Shown: in pieces, positions 46,994 to 60,360 of the stretch
Numbering within the stretch: the stretch's first letter is position 1
Layout: each line of letters opens with the position of its first letter
Assembly: GCA_023846275.1 (NCBI GenBank)
Contig: CM043875.1
Coordinates: 8,423,458-8,487,457, forward strand
Direction: 5' to 3'
Origin: Vanilla planifolia
Lineage: Eukaryota > Streptophyta > Magnoliopsida > Asparagales > Orchidaceae
Length of the DNA: 64,000 nt
Position numbers and translations under genes: made by a program
The notes under the pieces: model-generated
Database searches by the model: none
The model's input: the letters and a program-made list of their open reading frames with translations, nothing else
What the model was told of the DNA's origin: nothing

Positions 46994-49900
46994 TTAGTCA
47001 TCATCGGAACTCTCATAAGCTATGCCTAGTAAGCTTTTAACAGGATTATCCGTGTTAGAAACGCCGAGTTCTACAGTAGAGAAATCCTTCCCAACGATAG
47101 GCTCAGCGCCTGCTGGGGATGATGAAACCTGGGAAGTAAGAGGGCTTGTTTGACGTGTCTTCTCCGAAGGGCTTGAAACCCGTGGCTTCTTCGGCTTAAC
47201 TTCCACAATTTTCCTTAAAAGGTCTTGCTGCCTAAGGTTTGGAAAAGAGAATTGGCAACTGAAAGAAAGAAAGACTGCTTAGAAATTGCTAGGTCAAAAG
47301 TATCACCTGATTCCGCTCTTTGGTTTGGGTTCCACTCGAAGTGGTAAGGGCAAAGAAACAATAGATGAATCTGCTAAACTTGCTGCCCTGTGGAAGAGGG
47401 TACCATATATACAACAGTTGGAATTAGGAAAGATGAAAAATGTTTAACTGATGTAATTTGTGTGGGCAAAAAGCATATCTTGAAAGCAGCAAATGCTCGT
47501 TTTTCTGTGCGACGTAGCAAGCGTTCGGCATCTTCCTCGGCTTCCATTTGTTCCTTCAGATAGAGAAGATCATCACTGTCCAAAGCTGCACAAGAAAAAG
47601 ATCAAAAACCAAAAAAAAAAAAAAAACGAAAACAAAAAATCGATGAAGATACACTCCAGGTTCAGTTTACTATCAAAAAGTGTAGGTACCCCCTCTTCCA
47701 TGAAGATAGCCTCCACGTTCACCTGCAACCTCCTGCATCTGATAGCATCAAAAGCCCCGGAGGAAGCCATGATCCCTGCCGGGGCAAGTTATCAGAACAC
47801 TAAAACTGGAATTGCGCACTAGTTGTTGCTGTATAGGCCAGAACCATTAACATATAACTAAGAAACCACAAAACAGCTCACCTTAAACTTGCTCACGTTC
47901 ACTACTCTGATTTAACATTAACTTAAACATGCAAAACAAAAAAAAAAAATATCAAAGCCCTTAACTTATGGGCATCTTCCCATTTTGAAGTGGCGAATCT
48001 TTTATTCATTCGTGGATTAATGGAACACGTCGACAACAATTCACATCTTGACATTAGCGTTGGCGAGATCCTAGAGAAGAACATCAGTAAATCTTACTCT
48101 CTTCCTGTCTGAAACAGGGGAGACACCACTTGAAGTTACTGTTATCACCAGCTATTTAGATGCTGATAAGCCTATGCAAGGCCAGATTAATTCCGAGGCA
48201 GCCGTCAATGCTACAAAAGAAGAAAAATTTGACCATGATGAAGAACTTGTGGAGTTAAAACTGTGACTTCTAGAGTTGCAATAGCCACGGTGAGACGACA
48301 GGTTAATCTTGGATAGCCAACTTTTGCCTGAATGGAAGCAAAGTTGGGTGAATTCGATGTTTTCGTGTGTGTGAAAAAGGACACAAAACGCTTGGCCTAG
48401 AAGCATGCCATTACCATTTCACACACAAAGGAAGCAATGGGTGCAACAAGCATGGAGCAGGCCAGAGCCCAATTTGAGAACTGTGAGATCGGACGGTTGA
48501 ATGGGAGGAGGTTCTCGTTTGTGGCTCCGTGTACAAGAGATGGAGCCACCTTGATGGCTTTCAGTTGGCTGTCCTGGCTTCTGATTGCAGCATTCACCAT
48601 TTTTCAACAGAGGATAGAATATGGCATGACAAAGATTGGTCATGGCATGTTACAGGCAAGTTTTCAATTTGGATGCATGGAGCCTGACCTTCAACCAATC
48701 ATCCAGTGCCATGGCCACATCTGTTTGGTTTAAGATTACGTAGCCGCCTTTTATTGTTGCAACACCAAGAATATTGCCAAAAACAATAGTGGGCCATAAA
48801 ATTTTTGCAATAACTGGAGGTCTATTAGGGCAAATTTTCAGAAGCCCAGGAGGGTAAGCAGCTGCCGAGTCAAACAATACAACATCTACAGGATTTCCTA
48901 TGCTCAAGATGCGAAGGGTCTCCTCAAATGCCTACGTGGGGATCTGCTGGGCTTGACAAAATCCAAGATGCAGCAGAGTGCGATGGGCGACATGCGACAC
49001 AGAATGCCTAGAATGAAGTGAAGTTTGGGAGGTTTGGAAGGTGTAACACTGATATTAGCAGTGTTGTGAAGGAGGCCAATGCAGTAGGCTCAAGTATGCA
49101 CCTTGAAAAACAAGCAAATGAAGCATGACTAACATGCAGGATTAAGGGAACACAAATCTAAGGAGAAAGGAGAACACTAGCTAAAAGATTGGATTCATCA
49201 AATGAAGCTTCGATGGGAGGACCATATATCATGCGAACAAGAGCATGGAAGTTATACAAGCCCCCCTGTCCTAATGACGAAAGCCATATTTTGGAATAAT
49301 TAAGGCACCAAAAATACGGCCTCAAGAAATCAACTTCAGAGCTTCTTTGGTGACATTAGCCATTCATTGTGTTATTTTTATTGCTGGAGACCAAATCCAA
49401 TCCGTCTCCCGTCGTTACGTGAACAGTTCAGTGGGTTGTCAATGCGATCATATAACGGGTTGGTGATTTGTCGAGAAGAGATTTATGTTCTATGTGTGGA
49501 AGGGTCTAGTGGCGCATTTGTGTTGTGGTTTGCCCGTCTTGCAAGATTCAGCCCCTTTCAAAGCCCATGTATTTATGAAGTATTCTTCATAGGCCAGGTC
49601 CTTGGATTTTTTTGCACTAAGCGAGTGGTTTGGGACATAGTTTGCTGCCTCCTAGGTAATTATTCTGGGATTGATGAGAGTGTCAGGAGAACAACTTTAT
49701 ACGAGTAGAAAATAAAATTGATTATGCATAGTTATAGCTAAATATTAAGCTAATTAAGAAATAAGTTGATCTGAAAATATTATTATTAAATAATATTAAA
49801 AAATTATGTATTTGTCAACATGTTATTGAGAAAAACTTAATAAAATAATCAATATTATGAAATAATAAAAACAATCAAGAAGCTTTTAAAAAAAGAGTAA

Positions 49901-52900
49901 AATGAAATTTTACTGTTAATCTGTAAAGAAAAATCTATCATTTGTTCTCCATATACTACGTTTTTATGTTTGAAAAAGTGTGTTTAGAAAACAATTAAAC
50001 AAAACCCTAATCAATTTTTGAAATAAATTTTATATAGGCACACTAATTCATAATGAATTACCCAAAATACATCTCAAAATAAAGCTCACTAAACCCTCAA
50101 GAAGTATGACCACTTGAAGAAGGTTCACAAAGGAATACCAAATCCACGCGTGAAAAGGTCATTCAAGTGACCTTGAGAGTACATGGAGAGAAAATTAGCG
50201 ACCCTCAACTACTAGAGGACTACACCCCAAACCTCGAAAACATGTAACAAGAGGAATAGAGATCTCAAGTAGCTCGACACAAGAAAAAGCAAGTCAAGCT
50301 GAGGTGATATACCTCCTCAACCAAGCAGAAGTTTGTAGGAAAGCCGACAAAGTTTTGAGGTGCTCAAAACTCCAGAGCCAATATAAAGTAAATGAAAACC
50401 TAAGAACCATTGCTAGATATGAAAATGGTCTAGAACAATCGATTAAAAGTAAAGAATATCCTTTGGAATATATTCTCCAAAGAAACCATCAACCATGCAA
50501 TGTTATTCCACTTCTCAGATAAGAAGAATTTGGTGGTTATGATATATTGCAGAATTTCCAATGAATGCTTATAAGGGTTTTGCGATAAAACCTAACAAGA
50601 AAATCATTGCAATTGAATCTTTTTCAAGTAGTGCTCAAAAACCCAGTAATTGAAACAAATAAGCATAGTCTTCTACTTCCACCCATGTTTAGTTATTCTT
50701 ATCATATGAATTTATTTTTCTCTTTTCATTAATATTCTATATTGGTCTAGACATCTTATAAAATCTGCCCAACTCCAATTGTAAATGATTCCTAGTCACT
50801 ACACCAAAATTTGGGCATTCCTTAGTATGTTAGTTTGTTGAGAGTTAGTTATATTTCTTTTTATCCACAACAATCTAAAATTATATTTACATTGTGTGAA
50901 CTCCTATATTATATTAAATGGTTAAATTTTATAGTTCATTTATTTATTTTGTCATATATATGCAAATAGTTTAGTTAGAAAAAACAACACAAGTATCATT
51001 GCAAAAGTGGAGTTTTGCATAGTACTCACAAATAAGGGGCCCTAGTCTCGCATACCTTCTGACTTGCTACTAGAATTGAATGCATCGTTTTTAGAAAGGA
51101 TGATTGAGTGGCCATGGAATGTAACTCCTCAAGATACTTTTCATAACGACAAGGAAGCAAAAAGAATTCATGGTCGAACCCCAACACATAATCTAATGGA
51201 AATTTGAAATTATAGGAAGATGCATTGACAATAGACATGTTAAGAAACATGCAACATTGGGTTGTAACATTTAGGGTTCAAGTTGCCAACAATAATTGTA
51301 TCATTTGTATGGAATAAAACTATCAAATAATTCTTCAAATTCTAAAATAAACAAAATTATTAGAGAATATAAAGATGCAACTTAAAAGTAAAGCTACATG
51401 AAGAGGCACACTAAAATTGTGCTCGAATAAGCTTTCTATCTAGTATGATTTGGCATAATCCCTTGACCACCAAAAGACAATCTATAAGCTCATCAAGAAT
51501 GGTGGATGATTGTCTAGGGATGATAAAGTCAATTCAAAAATTTGGAAGTCTCTAATTTCGTGGATTTTAATGGTTTCAATAGTTTAAAATCTCTGGAATT
51601 GATGCAAAATTGTGTATGAAATCAAATAAAAATCCATACATGGGAAATTCGATGATGGAAGTGGATCATTGCTATGATTGTGAATGACAATGTCAAAGAA
51701 CGTGGCACAAGTTTCTCACACCTTGGGCTCTATGTGGGATCATTGACATGCACAAGAGCGGAACTTTCTACCATTTTAAAACCCGTGTGATTTGTGCACA
51801 AAGTGCAGCCAAAAAGACAAACAATAAATAAAAGCAAGAAATTTTAAGTGCTTTGATTAAAACACCTACTCCACCATAAACGCATAAGGTTGGGCTTTGG
51901 TCGACGCTAGTTCTTCATTAAAGCCTTACAACACTAATCTCGAAAGAGATCAGCACGACCAAATCCAAAAAGACACTACACAAGCGCCTCAAATGAGGAG
52001 TTCACAAATGACACATGTGTGGCTCGCAGCAAAACGGATATCAACCCAAAAGACAAAACCTGAAAAAGCTAAAAGGAGAAATATAGTGAAATATGTAAAA
52101 ATAAAACTCTTATAACTGAACTCATAATCACCCAAAAAACATCACAGCAAGAAAGACGTACATATTGGATTTGAATCACACAAGAAAACACTTCATAAAA
52201 ATTTCTTAGTATATAATAGAAATGGCTTGAAGAAGATATTTGATTTGAAAGTTTTATCCTAGCTCATGAATCTGATTTTAAACCATAATGTATAGATAAT
52301 GGATGATTATGGAATGTCAAAAAGGCCATCAGAATGTTTACGTTTCCATAATCATAGAGTCAACAACTATTGTGTTTGAAAATCAAGCCTTCTCATATCT
52401 TCCAAATATGTATTAAACCTTCCAATCAGTTATGACTTCACTCAGCATCTATTATCATAGTCATTCCATCAAACCATCCGATTGCCGCCTAGGTCAAGAA
52501 TGCGTATGTTTTTGCATGTCGCCCAGGTCAGATCATTCCATCAAATTGTTTAATGGGCCCAGGCTAAGCAATGCATAAAAATCTTTGCCTATTAGAGTGA
52601 TCCAACTGTTTGTTCCGTCTAATGAAAAGGTGCGAAGATCACCAATCAACACAATCCAATGATAGCTATAGATCATCCAATATGATTGTAAAATTGTAAA
52701 ATAATGTATGTATAAGATGCATATGAACATTAGCTTGATTGAACAAGATCCCTCCATCCAATACACAATCATCAAATTGACTAATATGCTTATCGAACCA
52801 CATGATTTGTATTCTCACACTCCCTAATTTTTACATCTTAAAATTCATTTCAAAAATAACTTAAGAAAACCATGAAAAGATAAACAAAAATTAGTAAACT

Positions 52901-55556
52901 AATTTTTAAAACCATGATGATCACTTTAAAAAATTATAAAAGTAAACTAATAATTTTGAAAGCTTTCATCTAAATATAATCCAATTGAATTCCTTATTTT
53001 TTCTTAAAGCTCTCCTTGTAATATCCCAAGTTGTAATTTGAAAGAAAACCTTGACTCATATGACCATATTGCCCATCTTGGCAAACCACTTGCCCTCCAA
53101 GCTAGTGTTGTCATGTCTTCCTCGCCTAGCTCCATATTTTGGTTATAAATATAACTTGAAATATACTCAAGATAATCTTAGATAAATGGCATTCTTATGC
53201 TTTTCATCATCAAATGCTCTAAATAGCCACCCCCTCCCCAAAAAAAAAAAGCTAAAACCTCCTCAACACAATTTCATGTTGTAGATGAAGTGACAAAGTG
53301 GTAACAATCACATAGGTAATTGGAAGCGATCTAAAAATATAATAACAAGAACTTATTTCTAAAATCATCATGCAAACTATTTATAGAGAGTTTCCATGAC
53401 GAACACATAGATAACTCCTTAGAGCCAAATCAAATCTTTGTAATCTTATCAACCTAAAATTCTAACAATAAGCAATTAAAATGATATGAATAAATCTTAG
53501 TAGATCAATATAGATCATATCAGAACAGATAAGGATCATTCAAGACAATCAAAAGAAATCAAATAGGGTGATTCATCTGAAAGTATGATTGTTGGGTGGA
53601 TATCATGTGAAGCTAATGGTGATGTAAAACTAATGTTGATGCAATGCTAAACCAATGTTAAAGTTGATACAAACTAGAATGCTAAAACAACGTGTGAACA
53701 ATCGTGAAGGCAGCTATAGTTGCGACAACTACCTTAAAACATTCAATCAGATAAATAGAAATCATGTTGTTGTCTATGTGCACATTGAGTTGGTCTGGGC
53801 ACTAATTGTGTCTGGTCTATCCTCTCTTATGTCTAGTCATCACCTAGTGTCCTCATCATTTTCTTATCACTTCAACCAAATGCCTTGTCCCAATATAGTA
53901 GCCAACTAGAGGTAGATTCCAGTATTTTTGTTTTTGCACAAAGAAATGCCCTCATCAAAATAAGGGAGCAAGTTTTTTATAATACAATTAAACATGAGTG
54001 ATGACCAAAATATGTTAGACAAGAAAAGAATTTCTTCTAGTTGGCAAGGAATGATCAAATTTGAGATTTGAAAGTGATGGAATGAATGTTGGCATTGGAA
54101 GATGGCCACATAAGCATCTTCAAAGAATTTGAGAGCTTTGTGATTTGGAATTTTAAGATGGCATAAGAATATTGGGCAGCTAAAGAACTCAATTCATACA
54201 AGAAGAAAGGAAGTCCATCGATTCAAACAAGTGAGCCTCCAATGACAAAAAAATGAGCAATAACTGTTAAGATTTGCAATCATGACACGTCCAATAATGG
54301 ATTAGGTGTAAGTTTGAGGGAAAATTGATATAGATGACAACCCCAAAGTGGGAATACAAGATTGAGGATACCATCAAAGGTGGGGAAGAAGAAGTTTGAT
54401 GGGTGATCAAGGAACTTAACACTAACACAATCACCATCAACTATGAATTGTTATGCAAGGTAGATTTTTTTTAGTGATATTGGATTGTAAGGAAAAATGG
54501 GAGTGTCGTAAAAGGCATGTTCAAGAACTTAGAATTAAAGAGTAATCTCTCCATCAACCATGGCCTCCACACAGTTAAGGAAGAAGCAAGGTATAAGTGA
54601 TCTGATAATTATACAAGCATTGATGAGCCAAGAGGTAGCACAAGCTGTCAGCCAACTAGCAAAAAAGATGAGAAAGAAAATAGAAGCAGCTTGCAAAAGG
54701 AAGAACTCGAGAGAAGCTAGCTCAACACAGGTGAGACAACACGAGAAGAGGCAACGGGTGATGAGGGTGAAAAAGGCAAAGTGAACACAAGTGAGACAAG
54801 GAGGGAAAACAGCTCAACAAGTTAATCGTTGATCCTAAAGAGCTTATAGAAACATTGTGCACCTAAACTTGGCATACACCGTGGCTCTTATTTTGTCACA
54901 AGAACTCTCCCAATATAACTTAAGCATCCCATCATCTTGATATTTTTAATAAAATATTCTTGGAGATCAAATAAACTTCCCAAAGAAAATATCTAGATAG
55001 GACTTCAACACTAAAAACCCTTAACAAGACTAATTGGGTAAACAGCGATTTCTTCATAATTTATAAATGTTTGCAAAAAAAATTGGCAGAGTTAGTTGGA
55101 GAATAAGAGATAAAACATAAAACTAAGGCATAAGAGAGAAACATAATCAACACAAAAAAATATAACGGATAGCAGGGCCGATCCACTAACCTTTGCAACC
55201 ATACGCTGGAAAGTTATGTCTTCATCGTCCACCCTATCTTTTCCTTTCCCCCATTTCTTATCTGCAAATATGCCATCTTACATCATAACCCGGATGAATT
55301 AAGTCTAGCTCGAAATCCAATCGAAATAATTTTAATCTCCCATCGCATCTCCCACACTAGTATTTTGAAATCATATCTCCTTCCATACAAGTATTTAGAA
55401 ACAAGAGAACTATCGTAAGAACCTGAAGCAGAATAGCAATAGTTCTGATACAGATAAGAACGAAGTGAAGAAAATTATGTCTCTTTCCTCTTTCGAGCTA
55501 GGGTTACCTTTGGGATCACTGAGATTGGTATATTCACGAACTTCTCTTCCAGCCAT
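46994..55556 (-). CDS. Conserved plant protein of unknown function, 6 exons, 198 aa
   Basis: Exons in reading order: 55556-55508, 55261-55191, 47738-47690, 47585-47479, 47389-47307, 47231-46994. Phases agree, 597 nt including the stop. The chain starts MAGREVREYTNLSDP, continues KKWGKGKDRVDDEDITFQRM and QEVAGERGGYLHGRGA, then has the charged helix LDSDDLLYLKEQMEAEEDAE and RLLRRTEKRAFAAFK, a basic/proline part (LPLPLRVEPKPKSGIRQQ, DLLRKIVEVKPKKPRVSS), a Ser/Thr-rich stretch and an acidic end (GIAYESSDDD). I recall this arrangement as a widely conserved plant protein without known activity; no enzyme motif is visible. Lys-rich segments and the lack of a signal peptide suggest a nuclear or cytosolic site (inference). 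Intron 2 is 7.5 kb. Intron 4 appears to be AT-AC. The ATG at 47770 is not the true start: that frame disagrees with the rest. Confidence 0.88.
47390..47478 (-). other. Apparent AT-AC intron (89 bp) in the 198-aa protein gene
   Basis: Read on the minus strand the intron starts ATATGCTTTT after the Lys codon of FAAFK and ends TCTTCCAC before AGGGCAGCA, giving K|RAASLADSS in frame. No GT-AG pair nearby restores the downstream frame. ATATGCTT is one base from the U12-type start ATATCCTT, and TTTCCTAAT about 34 bases before the end loosely resembles the U12 branch site. See findings. Confidence 0.65.
47739..55190 (-). other. Intron 2 of the 198-aa protein gene (7.5 kb)
   Basis: The donor is AAG|GTTAGT at 55191/55190 and the acceptor GCTATCAG ends at 47739. 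The intron includes an unidentified open-frame cluster at 48.15-48.95 kb; the remainder (about 49-55 kb) is AT-rich and repeat-like, with no transposon protein I can name. The 113-codon frame at 49367-49708 (+) and the 74-codon frame at 54560-54784 (+) have no recognisable motif. Confidence 0.75.
48150..48960 (-). pseudogene. Unidentified decayed coding-like segment
   Basis: Minus-strand open frames follow one another: about 48960-48650 (containing AFEETLRILS, then VDVVLFDSAAAYPPGLLKIC and NQTDVAMALDDWLK), then 48600-48397 (NAAIRSQDSQLKAIKVAPSL). Their composition (balanced, few Lys/Asn/Ile runs) and higher GC content than the neighbourhood look like former coding sequence rather than AT-rich noise. 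Frame changes separate them, so any gene is broken. I do not recognise the family. It could be a captured gene piece or part of a transposon. Confidence 0.3.
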
Positions 55557-58500
55557 GGCAATGATGCTCTCGTCCCAGGAATCGGGGTAAAAGCACGGAA
55601 ACCGGGCGAAGCGACGTCGAACAGTATGCGAAGGTTAGGTCGAAAAATTGCACGAGTCTACGTCTGCAGCATATGTTTACCCGCTCAAGGAAGAAAAGTT
55701 CGTGATCACAGTGCATTTTTTTTTAATTTTTGCAAATTTTATTGGAAAATAAATAAATGTACGAATTTTTGCTAAAATGCTATATATGGATCAATTTGTT
55801 TTCACAATTTTATTTTAACTATATAAATTAAAAAAAAAAACATTTCATGAAGTAGCGCAAAAATTTAAAAAAAAAAATATACATATTTAGTATGAATATT
55901 TGGACAAATAATGAAAACTATGGATTTCATAATATGGCATTACAAATACAATAAATAAACACATATTTTATATACCAAAAAATTATACAATATTTGTGCA
56001 TTAGGATATTATATGATATCATAATTACCAAAAAAAATCTTGAAAATGATCCAAAAGTATTTATGAAATTTCAAAAATACCTACAAAATTGTTTCTTTCA
56101 ACTTTCATTTGAAATTTTAAATTTTTATTCAAAAAAAGCCTAATACAAAAGAGAATAATATATGCATAAAAATATATTTGACAAAAAAGAAAATATTATG
56201 TGGTAGATTTAGAACATGGTTCTTGAATAAAACTTTAAAATAATATCAAGAATATAATTATATAAATCATGATTATTTTATAAAATTTATATGAAAAAAT
56301 ATGAATGAAAAGAGAAAATAATTAAGATAGATTCAATTTAACAATTAGCGATATCATAAATTTTTTATCTTGAAATTTTGAAAATGTACAAACACATATG
56401 AAAGCTGTTGTTAATGTAATTATAACATAAGTTATAATACTCATATAAGTTATTGTATTGAGTTCAAAATTAAATGAGTATTAATAGTGTTCATGAACAA
56501 AAATACAAAAGACTAAATATAATATGTAAATATCATGTCACATTATAATTTCATGTGACTACTTAACATAGAATAAATCCATTTTTAAATTCAATTAAAA
56601 TCATGTATGAAAAACATTTGTTATGATCACATAAGAAAATATTATAATTAAATATTAACTTGATGTGTTTTATGAAATTATCTAAAAATCAACAAAAAAT
56701 TTTGTTTAATATTTTCTCAAATAAAGTAAATAGAGTAAGAAACATAAGACTCATTAAAAATATGGTAATTTCTACTAAAAGTAATGTAAATAATTTTGTT
56801 TAAAATAACAAAAAAAAAGAAGAAACAAGATTTAATATTTATCTTTTAAAAGAAATAAAATAATAAAAAATTTTATTTGATTGGCATTTAAAATAAGATT
56901 AGAAGGACTATCTTCATTGTTTTATTTGGTGTTATAATACAATTAAAATTGACTATGATTATTCTGAGAATGTTGTTATCATTTACACAACATATATATT
57001 GAATAGGTATAATATGACACATGCATTAATTGTTAGTTTAAATAATTATTGGTAGAACATTTTATTTGATATGATATTTTTATTGATGACATAATTGAAA
57101 GTTTTAGAAGATTATTTAGTTTACTTTTTATTACTATTAACACAAATCAAACTTAAGCAATTGCTAAAACAACTAAAATAGACATCTTGCTAAAGACTAA
57201 GTTAATGTCAATGATGTGTTTTAAGAATAATGAAGTTAAAGAGTTATACTTTTAATGTATGAATGGAAGTGATGCTAAATTCTAATTTGAGCAAGATTGG
57301 AAAAGTTTTATTTCAAAAGAAAACTAAACAACAAATACTTATAAGAATCATATAACATACAAAAAAATTGACCCAATGATTTTAATAAAGAAGTATTTGA
57401 CTTTGGCTTTTAGATATAAAATGCAATGAAAATGAGTTTTTGAATTAATTACTTTATTAGAATGTCAAATATGTTTTGTTAGAAAGAAAGCATAATAATG
57501 AAAATGCACCAATAGTTCATGTGAGTCCATTGTTGAGACACTAGCAAAAATTTATTCTCATCAATTATATGGCTTTTTTAGGAATAATTATCAGATTAAA
57601 AAACTTATATGAAAATAAAACATTATTGTGATACAATAGCACAATTGAATATTCAATGTATAACTTCAATTATTCTGATATTCATCAAATAAAGTTTTAA
57701 TTAACACACTAAGGTTCTTTGTTCACATGCCTTGATGACATTCTATTATCTTATGATTCTGTATAAATATTTTGGAGTAAAAAAAAATTCAAAACCTACA
57801 ATAAAGAGTGAAAAAAAATATTGAAAATAGACAATGATAACTTTTGTAATCACAAAGCAATGTTATCATACTAAATTCCAATGAAAGCATTTTTGGCTAT
57901 TCTATTTAACGTGTTGAAGAAAATGTTCTTGAAATAGTTGTAAGTGAGCAGCTTGTTTGAAGAGTCCAAAGAACTACTAAAAAGATGTTGAAATAAAAAA
58001 AAAGATGCAACAACACAATAGCATATTAGAAAAATAAGATTAAAAAGATAGTTTTGTACAATTATAAAAATGATTGTCTAATAATATATAAAAAAAGTTA
58101 ACATGGGAGAATATTAATGAATAATCTAATATATATATTCCTAAAAATTTCTTGGGCAAGAATTGACCAATAACTTAGAACAATACGATGTTTTCGTGAA
58201 ACAAAAATAATTGATTTTGTTTTTATTATGCTCACCTAATGTTGATGATAAGAAAATTTGTGTTGGTTACAATGGATAAGTCGATTGAATTAACGGCGAG
58301 AGTCGAATAACTTATGCCTTAATTTTGAAGGAGAAATATGTTTGATTTAAAATTAGACTTATAAGCAATTATTTTAGAATATTGAGATTGTTAGAAATTT
58401 GTGATCAGTGATACTCCCAAAAGTAGGTTGATTGTATAAATAAAAACTTAATTCAATTTGAAACACCAAGTTATGAATCAATAGAATTTTTTAAATTTCA

Positions 58501-59700
58501 TAAACTTAATCTACTATTCATGCAAACCTTGAATTATTATTTTTTTAAAAACAAAATAAGTTTGATAAAACAATTGAAATAAGCTTTTAAAATCACAAAT
58601 AAATTACTTCAAAGCTCTAGAATAATTTAAACATTTTGTCTTGATATTATTATAAATGTAATTGTAAATTAATTTTAGAAATGAATGATTAATTTTTTAA
58701 AATTGATAATAATGTAAGAATAGTCAAGAACACAATTTGCTTTCAATGAATTGGTTTTATGAAAGTTTATCTAGCTTTGAAGAATCCTAATGTGTGGGAA
58801 CAAATGAAGTAATGGATATGAAGTAATATAACAAGACTTGTGTATTGTAATCTTAATTACTCTTGGTAATATTTTGCAATATATTAATTAAATTTTCAAA
58901 CGTTCTTTGTGGAAATAATATTTATTGTAGAGTGATAAAACAAATAAAGCGAGTGAAATAAATAAAAATGGGGTATACAAGATTTTTAGGTGGTTCGATA
59001 AAATCTTTACCTATATTCATCCCAATTGTCCTGACCAAACTTCTACTAACAAAACAACTCACTTTTGTTATTGTAAGTAGATGTACACATTTACAAAGCC
59101 ATTTCTTTTTGTCATAATAATAAGGGCACGTCTTTATAAAATCACTACATTTGCTATTGTAAGGGTTCACCTTTACAAGAATCAAATACAAAATCTTACA
59201 ACATTAAAGTTCGATGTATATAAAAAAAACAATGTTTCACTTCACTTGAAGAAACAATATGACACAAAACTAAAATGACATATAAGATAATACCAAATAT
59301 AATGAAGTTGAAGCAATATTGATGATGATCAAACCGAGATTGTAATAAATGAAATTTCTATTTTCTTTTCATGCATAGTCAGATTCTAAAAAATATTGCT
59401 TTATAACTCTTATAAAAAAAATTTAATAATGAGCATTGACCAATTCTTGATCAAAATCACTCCTATTTATACTATATAACATCCCAAAGTACATAAAAGC
59501 AAATGCTCATTCAAGGCAAAGTGTTAGATAATTGCTAAATGAGTAAGATAAAGTCAAGCTTTAGCTCATAGATAATAAGAAAATGCTTAAGTTCAAACAA
59601 TGGATTCGTATAAGGGCCAATGTACTTTAAGTTAAATCAAAATATCTTAAAACCAACTAACAAATAAGGACTTTCCTATAAAATGTTTACTTATACACCA
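55557..59700. other. AT-rich intergenic DNA, nothing recognised
   Basis: About 4 kb upstream of the 198-aa protein gene, with frequent stops in all frames. The first few hundred bases must hold that gene's promoter; from about 55.72 kb the sequence becomes extremely AT-rich. Short fragments may be old transposon DNA, but I could not assign any. Confidence 0.5.
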
Positions 59701-60360
59701 ACATCTTCACAATATAAAACTTTATTTCCTTTTTTAAGTTCTTTGATCTCATTTTCTATAGTTCCCTTATCTTTTAAAAATAAGAGATGTGTTCTACACT
59801 TGCTCTTCAAGTTTCCAAGGTGGTGACACTTAAAACAAATTGCATTGCCAACCTTTCCTTTGAATTATTAGTTTGTCTCTTGATGTGGATCAACTGTCAT
59901 AATAGGAACTTTTTCAAAGTAAAAAAAAACTAGATTTGTTGGTAGTTCAAGCTGAAGTATTTAAAGAATGTTGAGATTTAACTAGAGGCGTGGCATTTTG
60001 TACATTTCTATTAATTCAACTACATATAGAATATCTTCTTTTAGGATCATGAAGTTCTACCTCTTTCCTAATTTTTCTATGCAATCTTGGAATAAGTCAA
60101 ATGATGAATTGCAAACAATTGCACCTATGTTCTAGTTTAGTAACTAAATCCTGAAATTATTTTACAAAATGAGTGACATTTAAGTTCTCTAACCTTAATG
60201 CTAAAAGATGGACATAAAGCTTCCAATCTCAATGCTTTATTTATACCTTTCCCTTAATTGTTGTTCATTCTTACCCAACTCATTAATCTCCTACTCAAGC
60301 TTTCTTCTTTAGCTAAAGATGTTTGCCTAGTAGAGTTTTGCATGTGTGATTAGTTTCAAC
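59700..60360 (-). mobile_element. Decayed retrotransposon gag with zinc-knuckle relic
   Basis: On the minus strand near 59870-59780 the translation reads GNAICFKCHHLGNLKSKC, matching the CX2CX4HX4C retroviral zinc knuckle except that Asn replaces His. Upstream (60200-59950) broken frames contain HSFCK, LFQDCIEKLGKR and LKEDIL, in the order seen in Ty3/gypsy gag proteins. It is heavily interrupted. No pol is seen. Confidence 0.45.

Noticed and set aside
47573..47770. Frame starting MASSGAFDAIRC as the start of the 198-aa protein gene
   Set aside because: It is out of frame with the conserved exon in the same DNA; using it forces a non-matching N-terminus, while the exons at 55 kb join perfectly.
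49367..49708. 113-codon plus-strand frame (MCYFYCWRPNP...)
   Set aside because: Cys/Phe/Leu-rich without a domain; lies in an intron of the opposite strand and has no splice or homology support that I can see.
53020..53160. TGTAATATCCCAAG-like stretch as an LTR start
   Set aside because: Resembles the beginning of some gypsy LTRs, but no partner LTR, PBS or pol is visible nearby.
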